From DASPKO01 sp035628055 (GTDB lineage: Bacteria > Planctomycetota > Phycisphaerae > Phycisphaerales > UBA1924), in contig DASPKO010000228.1 of NCBI GenBank assembly GCA_035628055.1, positions 1 to 18,345 of the forward strand: a stretch of DNA of 18,345 nucleotides. Direction: 5' to 3'. Position 1 is the first letter of the stretch, and every line of letters begins with the position of its first letter. The notes below the pieces were generated by a model, which saw only the letters and a list, made by a program, of their open reading frames with translations, was not told the origin of the DNA and made no database searches. Below are positions 13,951-18,345 of this stretch, in pieces. Position numbers and translations under genes: made by a program.

Positions 13951-14898
13951 ATGCCCACCGACCTGGCCCACAAGCGAGTTCTTGTCACCGGCGGGGCCGG
14001 TTTTCTGGGACGCGTCGTCTGTGAGAAGCTGCGGGGCCGGGGCTGCGGCGACGTGCTCGTGCCCCGGCGGCGCGAGTACGACCTGACGCGCCAGGAAGAC
14101 GTCGCCCGCATGTATCGCGACCTGCGCCCGGACGTCGTGCTGCACCTGGCGGCGGAGGTGGGTGGGATCGGGGCCAACCTGGCCAGCCCCGGCCGCTACT
14201 TCTTCGCCAACATGGCCATGGCCCTGCACCTGATCGAGCACGCCCGCCTCGCCGGGATCCAGAAGTTCGTGCAGACGGGCACGATCTGCGCCTACCCAAA
14301 GTTCGCGCCCATCCCGTTCAAAGAGGAAGATCTCTGGAACGGCTACCCGGAGGAGACCAACGCCCCGTACGGCGTCGCCAAGAAGGCGGCGCTGGTCATG
14401 CTGGACGGCTACCGGCGGCAATACGGCCTCAGCTCGGTCTTCGTCCTGCCGGTCAACCTCTATGGGCCCGGGGACAACTTCGATCTCGCGACCAGCCACG
14501 TTATCCCGGCCCTCATCCGCAAGTGCGTCGAGGCCCAGCAGCGCGGCGACGCGGCCATCGTCTGCTGGGGGACCGGGCGCGCCAGCCGCGAGTTCCTGTA
14601 CGTTGACGACGCGGCCGAAGGGCTGCTCCGCGCCGCGGAAACCCTCGACGAGCCCATCCCCGTGAACCTGGGCACGGAAACCGAGATCACCATCGCCGAC
14701 CTGGTCGCCCTCATCGTCCGGCTCACGGGCTTCAAGGGTGAGGTGCGCTGGGACGCGACCAAGCCCGACGGGCAGCCCCGCCGCAAGCTGGACGTCTCGC
14801 GCGCCCGCCGGATGCTCGGGTGGCGCGCCCAGGTCGGCTTCGAGGAGGGCCTGCGCCGCACGATCGCCTGGTACCGCGATCACCCCGTCACTGCCTGA
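13951..14898 (+). CDS. fcl: GDP-L-fucose synthase (epimerase/reductase)
   Basis: The protein has 315 residues, matching the usual length. It epimerises and reduces GDP-4-keto-6-deoxymannose to GDP-L-fucose with NADPH, acting directly after Gmd. It is an extended SDR enzyme: NADP-binding TGGAGFLG (13-20), the family signature GTICAYPK (110-117) and catalytic Y140/K144 in APYGVAKK. The catalytic Ser of E. coli (S107) aligns with T111, a conservative change. LPVNLYGPGDNFD and the REFLYVDD segment are also typical. The start at 13951 is chosen from the conserved N-terminus; there is no Shine-Dalgarno and the frame is open for 112 codons upstream, so the start is slightly uncertain. It is the first plus-strand gene of the polysaccharide locus. 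Confidence 0.97.
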   Translation: MPTDLAHKRVLVTGGAGFLGRVVCEKLRGRGCGDVLVPRRREYDLTRQEDVARMYRDLRPDVVLHLAAEVGGIGANLASPGRYFFANMAMALHLIEHARLAGIQKFVQTGTICAYPKFAPIPFKEEDLWNGYPEETNAPYGVAKKAALVMLDGYRRQYGLSSVFVLPVNLYGPGDNFDLATSHVIPALIRKCVEAQQRGDAAIVCWGTGRASREFLYVDDAAEGLLRAAETLDEPIPVNLGTETEITIADLVALIVRLTGFKGEVRWDATKPDGQPRRKLDVSRARRMLGWRAQVGFEEGLRRTIAWYRDHPVTA

Positions 14899-15028
14899 TC
14901 CCTGCGCCGCGTCGGGGCGTATGACCGTCCGGGTCGTGCTCGGCCCGCACACCCCTCTGTTCACCCAGACGCTTCTTCCCGCTCCCGGTTTGCCCTCGTG
15001 AGTCTCGGCCGCCTCGATTGATTCCCGC

Positions 15029-16306
15029 ATGCGCGTCCTCCTCCTCAATCAGGTCTTTTACCCCGACGTGGCGGCCACGGCGCAGCACGCGCACGACCTG
15101 GCCCGCCACCTCGTCGCTCACGGGCACGAGGTCACGGCCCTCGCCAGCCGGTCGCTCTACGGGCAGCGGGGCGCCGCGCTGCCCGCGCGGGAAACGATCG
15201 ACGGCGTGCACGTCGTTCGCGTGGGCCGGAGCCTGTTCGGCAAGGCCGGCATCGTCGCGCGCGTCGCGGACTTCGCCCTGTTCTACCTCGCGGCGGGGGC
15301 CCGGGCGCTCTTGGGCCCGCGCCATGACGTCGTCGTGTGCTTCACGACGCCCCCCTTCATCGCCCTTGTCGGCTGGTTGCTCCGCCTGGTCCGGGGCACC
15401 CGCTTCGTCTACTGGGTCATGGACCTGTACCCGGACCTGCCCGTCGCGTGCGGCGTCATGAGGCCGCGCGCGCCGCTCACCCGCTTCTTCGAGGCGATCA
15501 ACCGCTTCTGCCTGCGGCGCGCCGACCGAACCGTGGTCCTGGGGCGGTGCATGCGCGAGCGCGTGCTCGCCAAGAACGTGGGGGCGGATCACGTCGTGCG
15601 CATCGGGGTCTGGTCGGACCAGGAGGAGGTCAAGCCGATCCCGCGGGCGGACAATCCGTACCGGGCCGAGTGGGACCTGGGCGACCGCTTCGTGGTCATG
15701 TACTCGGGCAACTTCGGCCTGGGCCACGACGTCGAGACCATGTGCCAGGCCGCGCTCCGCCTGCGCGACGACGATTCCATCCGCTTCGTCTTCGCGGGCG
15801 GGGGCAAGAAGAAGGAGGTGGTGGACCGCTTCGTGCGCGCCCACGGGCTGGGCAACTGCGTGCTGGCGCCGTATCAACCGCGCGCCCGGCTGGACGCCGC
15901 GCTCTCGGTCGCGGACGTGCACCTGGCCAGCCTGCGCGAAGGCGTCGAGGGGATCATGGTGCCCTGCAAGCTCTTTGGCATCATGGCCGCGGGGCGACCG
16001 TGCGTCTTCATCGGGAGCCCGTCGAGCGAGCTCGCGCGCGTGCTGGCCGAGCACGGCGCGGGGCTCACCGTGCGGCAAGGGGACGTCGAGGCCCTGGTCG
16101 GCGCCATCGTCGCGCTCGCGGGCGATCCCGCCCGGGCCGCCGGCATGGGCGCGCGGGCCCGCGCGGCCCTGAGCGCCGCCTTCAACCGCGAGCTGGCGTG
16201 CGAGCAGTGGCGCCGCCTGCTCGAAGACGTTGTCGCCGGGCGCACCCCCGTCGCGGACCCGCCCGCCCAGCCCGCCGCCAGGCCCTTCTCGGAGACCGCG
16301 GCGTGA
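15029..16306 (+). CDS. Family 4 glycosyltransferase, WbuB-like
   Basis: The protein has 425 residues. It has a GT-B fold: an N-terminal acceptor domain starting MRVLLLNQVFYPDVAATAQH, where the FYPD and AATAQHAHDLA pattern is typical of WbuB/WcaI-type enzymes, and a C-terminal donor domain with YSGNFGLGHDVETM (225-238), FAGGGKKK (255-262) and the nucleotide-sugar segment EGVEGIMVPCKLFGIMAAG (304-322). In that last segment the usual second Glu of the GT4 E-x7-E motif is replaced by Gly, as in several WbuB relatives. It probably transfers a sugar, perhaps GDP-fucose or a UDP-amino sugar, to a lipid-linked polysaccharide intermediate at the inner face of the membrane; donor and acceptor cannot be read from sequence. 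It follows fcl by 130 bp. No Shine-Dalgarno is visible. Residues 403-425 are a disordered Pro/Ala tail. Confidence 0.92.
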   Translation: MRVLLLNQVFYPDVAATAQHAHDLARHLVAHGHEVTALASRSLYGQRGAALPARETIDGVHVVRVGRSLFGKAGIVARVADFALFYLAAGARALLGPRHDVVVCFTTPPFIALVGWLLRLVRGTRFVYWVMDLYPDLPVACGVMRPRAPLTRFFEAINRFCLRRADRTVVLGRCMRERVLAKNVGADHVVRIGVWSDQEEVKPIPRADNPYRAEWDLGDRFVVMYSGNFGLGHDVETMCQAALRLRDDDSIRFVFAGGGKKKEVVDRFVRAHGLGNCVLAPYQPRARLDAALSVADVHLASLREGVEGIMVPCKLFGIMAAGRPCVFIGSPSSELARVLAEHGAGLTVRQGDVEALVGAIVALAGDPARAAGMGARARAALSAAFNRELACEQWRRLLEDVVAGRTPVADPPAQPAARPFSETAA

Positions 16307-16368
16307 CCGGGCCCGCGGCGCCCGCCGTCTCGGCCGTTACGATCCCTGGCCCCGTGGGCCGTCGCGCC

Positions 16369-17175
16369 ATGATCACCAAGTACGTCTTCATCCAGGACGA
16401 CCCCTTCTACCTCCCCAAGGTGCTGGACAAGTACCTGCGCGAGTTCGCCGATTCGACCGCCGGCGTCAACATCCAGGGCGTAAACCAGGGCAAGCGCACC
16501 GTGCTGCAGACCGCGCTCGACCTGTACCGCATGTACGGGTTCGGCTACTTCCAGCGGAAGCTGCGCGGCTACGCCTTGCACAAGCTCAAGAGCAGGCTCA
16601 TCAACGGCCTGCTGGGCTCCACGCGGCGCTGCTACAGCGTCGAGGCGGTGGCGCGGAAGTACGGCGTGCCGGTGCACCGGACCGAGGACGTCAACTCGGA
16701 GGACTTCCGCCGGCTGCTCCGCGACCTGGGCGTCGAGTTCATCGTCTCGATCTCGGGCACGCAGCTCTACCGCAAGGCCCTCCGCGAGCAGACCCGCTAC
16801 GGCATCGTCAACTGCCACGGGGCCCTCCTGCCCAAGTACCGCGGGCTCATGCCCTCCTTCTGGACCCTGTGCAACGGGGAGCGCATGGGGGGGGTGAGCG
16901 TGCACTTCGTGGACGCCAAGCTGGACAACGGCCCGATCGTGGTGCAGCGGTCCTACCGCGTGCACCCGCACGACACCCTGGAGGACATCATGGCCCGGGG
17001 GAAGGACCTCGCCGCCGAGTGCATCATCGAGGCGGTGCGCACCGTGGAGGCCGCCGCGGCGCGGGGCGAGCCGTGCCCGACCATGCCCAACGACGAGACC
17101 CAGCAGACCCACTTCTCGATGCCGACCCGCGCGGACGTGCGCCGCTTCCGCGCCGCCGGGCACCGGTTCGCGTGA
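16369..17175 (+). CDS. Formyltransferase, probably sugar N-formyltransferase
   Basis: The protein has 268 residues from the ATG at 16369. The Formyl_trans_N catalytic triad is visible: N148 and H150 in VNCHGALLPKYRG and D186 in KLDNGPIV. The family includes Met-tRNA formyltransferase, GART and sugar N-formyltransferases such as WbkC/VioF, all using N10-formyl-tetrahydrofolate. No Fmt C-terminal domain is present; instead the protein ends in a short tail with FSMPTRADVRRFRAAGHRF, which I associate with polysaccharide-locus members. With glycosyltransferases and a deacetylase around it, formylation of an amino sugar is the likely reaction. A GTG at 16303 in the same frame overlaps the preceding stop as GTGA and would add 22 residues; the family-like N-terminus MITKYVFIQDDPFYLPK favours 16369, but neither has a Shine-Dalgarno. 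The amino-sugar substrate is unknown. Confidence 0.88.
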   Translation: MITKYVFIQDDPFYLPKVLDKYLREFADSTAGVNIQGVNQGKRTVLQTALDLYRMYGFGYFQRKLRGYALHKLKSRLINGLLGSTRRCYSVEAVARKYGVPVHRTEDVNSEDFRRLLRDLGVEFIVSISGTQLYRKALREQTRYGIVNCHGALLPKYRGLMPSFWTLCNGERMGGVSVHFVDAKLDNGPIVVQRSYRVHPHDTLEDIMARGKDLAAECIIEAVRTVEAAAARGEPCPTMPNDETQQTHFSMPTRADVRRFRAAGHRFA

Positions 17176-17282
17176 GGACGACCGTCGCAGCGCCGGGGCG
17201 GGCGGCGCGCCCGCCCGGCGCCACCCGGCCCACCGCGGGGCCTCCGCGGAGCCGGCACCGCCCCGGCGAGTTGGACCCGACC

Positions 17283-18221
17283 ATGGCCCCCGCCCCCTCC
17301 ATCACGCACGCGCTCTCCTTCGACATCGAGGACTGGTTCCACATCGTCGAGGTGGCCGCGGTCGAGGACCCCGCGCGCTGGCCGGAGCTTCACAGCCGCT
17401 CCATCGTGGAGCGGTACACGGACCAGATCCTGGAGATCTGCGCCCGCACGCGCACGCGGGCGACTTTCTTCGTGCTCGGCTGGGTCGCGGAGCGCCACCC
17501 GGAGCTGGTCCGGCGGATCGCCGACGCCGGGCACGAGCTCGGGACCCACTCCCACTGGCACCGCAAGGTCTATGAGCTCTCCCCGGACGAGTTCCGGCGC
17601 GACGTGGCGCGGTCGCTCGCGGTGATCGTCGCGGCGGCCCCCGGGGCGCGGGTCCGCGGGTTCCGGGCTCCCTCATTCTCCATCACGCCCGGGTGCGAGT
17701 GGGCGTTCGATGTGCTGCTCGACCTTGGCCTGGCCTACGACGCCTCGCTCTTCCCCGCGCGGCGCGGGCACGGGGGCTATGCCTGCCCGCGCGGGCCCCA
17801 CACCATCACCGCCCCCTCCGGACGCACCCTCCGCGAGCTGCCCATGTCGGTCGCCGACTTCGGGCCGCGCCGGCTGTGCTACTCCGGGGGTGGGTATCTC
17901 CGGCTGCTGCCGTACGGGCTGATCGAGCGGGGGCTGGCCCGCGAGGCCGCCGCGGGCCGGCCCACGGTCGTCTACCTTCATCCGCGCGACTTCGCGCCGG
18001 ACTGCCCGCGCGCCGCGATGCCCCCGCACCGCCGCTTCAAGTGCTACGTGGGCCTGGCCTCCACGGCGGGCAAGCTCGTCCGGCTGCTGGAATCGCACCG
18101 CTTCGGAACCTGCGCCGGCCTGCTCGGGCTGGAAGAATCACCCGTCGGAGCGCCCGCGCCGGGCGCTCCGCCGCACCGGCTGGACCGTCCCGGCCCCGGC
18201 CCCGCCAAGAAGACCGCATGA
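17283..18221 (+). CDS. Polysaccharide deacetylase, exosortase/PEP-CTERM locus type
   Basis: The protein has 312 residues. It has a NodB-type carbohydrate esterase 4 fold with the variant motif 1 FDIEDWF (D14, D17), metal-binding GTHSHWH (H89 and H93), motif 3 RGFRAPSFSIT (125-135) and LHPRDF (232-237), followed by a DUF3473-like C-terminal part ending in RFKCYVGLASTAGKLVRLL. This combination is that of the deacetylases found in XrtA/PEP-CTERM exopolysaccharide loci. It removes acetyl groups from N-acetylated sugars of the growing polymer. No signal peptide is seen, as is common in this subfamily. The start at 17283 agrees with the family N-terminus; Shine-Dalgarno is weak. Residues 285-312 are a Pro-rich tail. 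Its stop overlaps the next start as ATGA. Confidence 0.93.
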   Translation: MAPAPSITHALSFDIEDWFHIVEVAAVEDPARWPELHSRSIVERYTDQILEICARTRTRATFFVLGWVAERHPELVRRIADAGHELGTHSHWHRKVYELSPDEFRRDVARSLAVIVAAAPGARVRGFRAPSFSITPGCEWAFDVLLDLGLAYDASLFPARRGHGGYACPRGPHTITAPSGRTLRELPMSVADFGPRRLCYSGGGYLRLLPYGLIERGLAREAAAGRPTVVYLHPRDFAPDCPRAAMPPHRRFKCYVGLASTAGKLVRLLESHRFGTCAGLLGLEESPVGAPAPGAPPHRLDRPGPGPAKKTA

Positions 18222-18345
18222 CCACACTCGGCCCCTTCCCCACCGCGCCGGCCGCGCCGCCTCCCGCCCCCGAGGTGGCCGAGACTGATCGGCGCCGGCG
18301 CGCCGCCTCGAACATCGAGGTGATCATCCTCTCGCACAACGAGGA
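18218..18345 (+). CDS. Probable family 2 glycosyltransferase, N-terminal fragment
   Basis: This frame starts at the ATG overlapping the deacetylase stop (ATGA) and runs open to the window edge, 42 codons. After a disordered Pro/Ala lead it reaches ASNIEVIILSHNE, which looks like the first beta strand and nucleotide-binding start of a GT-A fold glycosyltransferase. The assignment rests on this short stretch and its location in a polysaccharide locus. Confidence 0.6.
   Translation, partial: MTTLGPFPTAPAAPPPAPEVAETDRRRRAASNIEVIILSHNE

Noticed and set aside
1..18345. Scan for tRNA, rRNA, insertion sequences and defence systems.
   Set aside because: No transposase, terminal inverted repeats, rRNA core sequence, tRNA-like T-arm pattern or defence protein was recognised by eye; a tRNAscan or Rfam run would be decisive.

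Overview
The window is very GC-rich DNA with mostly G or C at third codon positions, densely packed with bacterial genes. The best guess is a planctomycete, probably of the Phycisphaerae type. This rests on how the RNase E/G catalytic part reads (an extended S1 region and an IVINDLIDM active-site strand), on the unusual Rho, and on inconsistent Shine-Dalgarno use. It is an inference from recollection of family sequences, not a database result.

Region 1 (1-4366) is envelope related. A secreted Pro/Arg-rich protein with LTxxQ-like helices (108-1181, +) ends at a clear intrinsic terminator. Facing it is a tight three-gene operon on the minus strand (4194 to 1283): a one-TM protein, a two-TM Phage_holin_3_6 (DUF1469) type protein, and a DUF3618-type protein with long amphipathic helices and a GQGNQ repeat tail. 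Each of the three starts has a strong Shine-Dalgarno sequence. The set resembles membrane-associated, stress-linked YqjD/YqjE/ElaB-type modules.

Region 2 (4367-12545) is housekeeping. On the minus strand, in order of transcription, lie ptsI (PTS enzyme I), an RNase E/G with a long arginine-block tail, and dxr (MEP isoprenoid pathway). On the plus strand, divergent from ptsI, is rho. Two long non-coding gaps hold GC-rich hairpins: 521 bp upstream of the RNase gene and 499 bp between ptsI and rho. They could be structured leaders. Both RNA-handling proteins carry arginine/glycine-rich low-complexity segments, and Rho has lost hallmark residues of its primary RNA-binding site.

Region 3 (12594-18345) is the start of a surface polysaccharide locus. 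gmd (minus) and fcl (plus) diverge across a 301-bp gap and convert GDP-mannose to GDP-L-fucose. Downstream on the plus strand are a WbuB-like family 4 glycosyltransferase, a sugar-type formyltransferase, a NodB-family polysaccharide deacetylase of the kind found in exosortase/PEP-CTERM exopolysaccharide loci, and the first 42 codons of what looks like a family 2 glycosyltransferase, coupled by an ATGA overlap and cut by the window edge.

No rRNA, tRNA, CRISPR array, insertion sequence or recognisable defence system was found. The most interesting items are the atypical Rho, the RNase E/G tail, the repeat-tailed membrane operon and the deacetylase-formyltransferase pairing.
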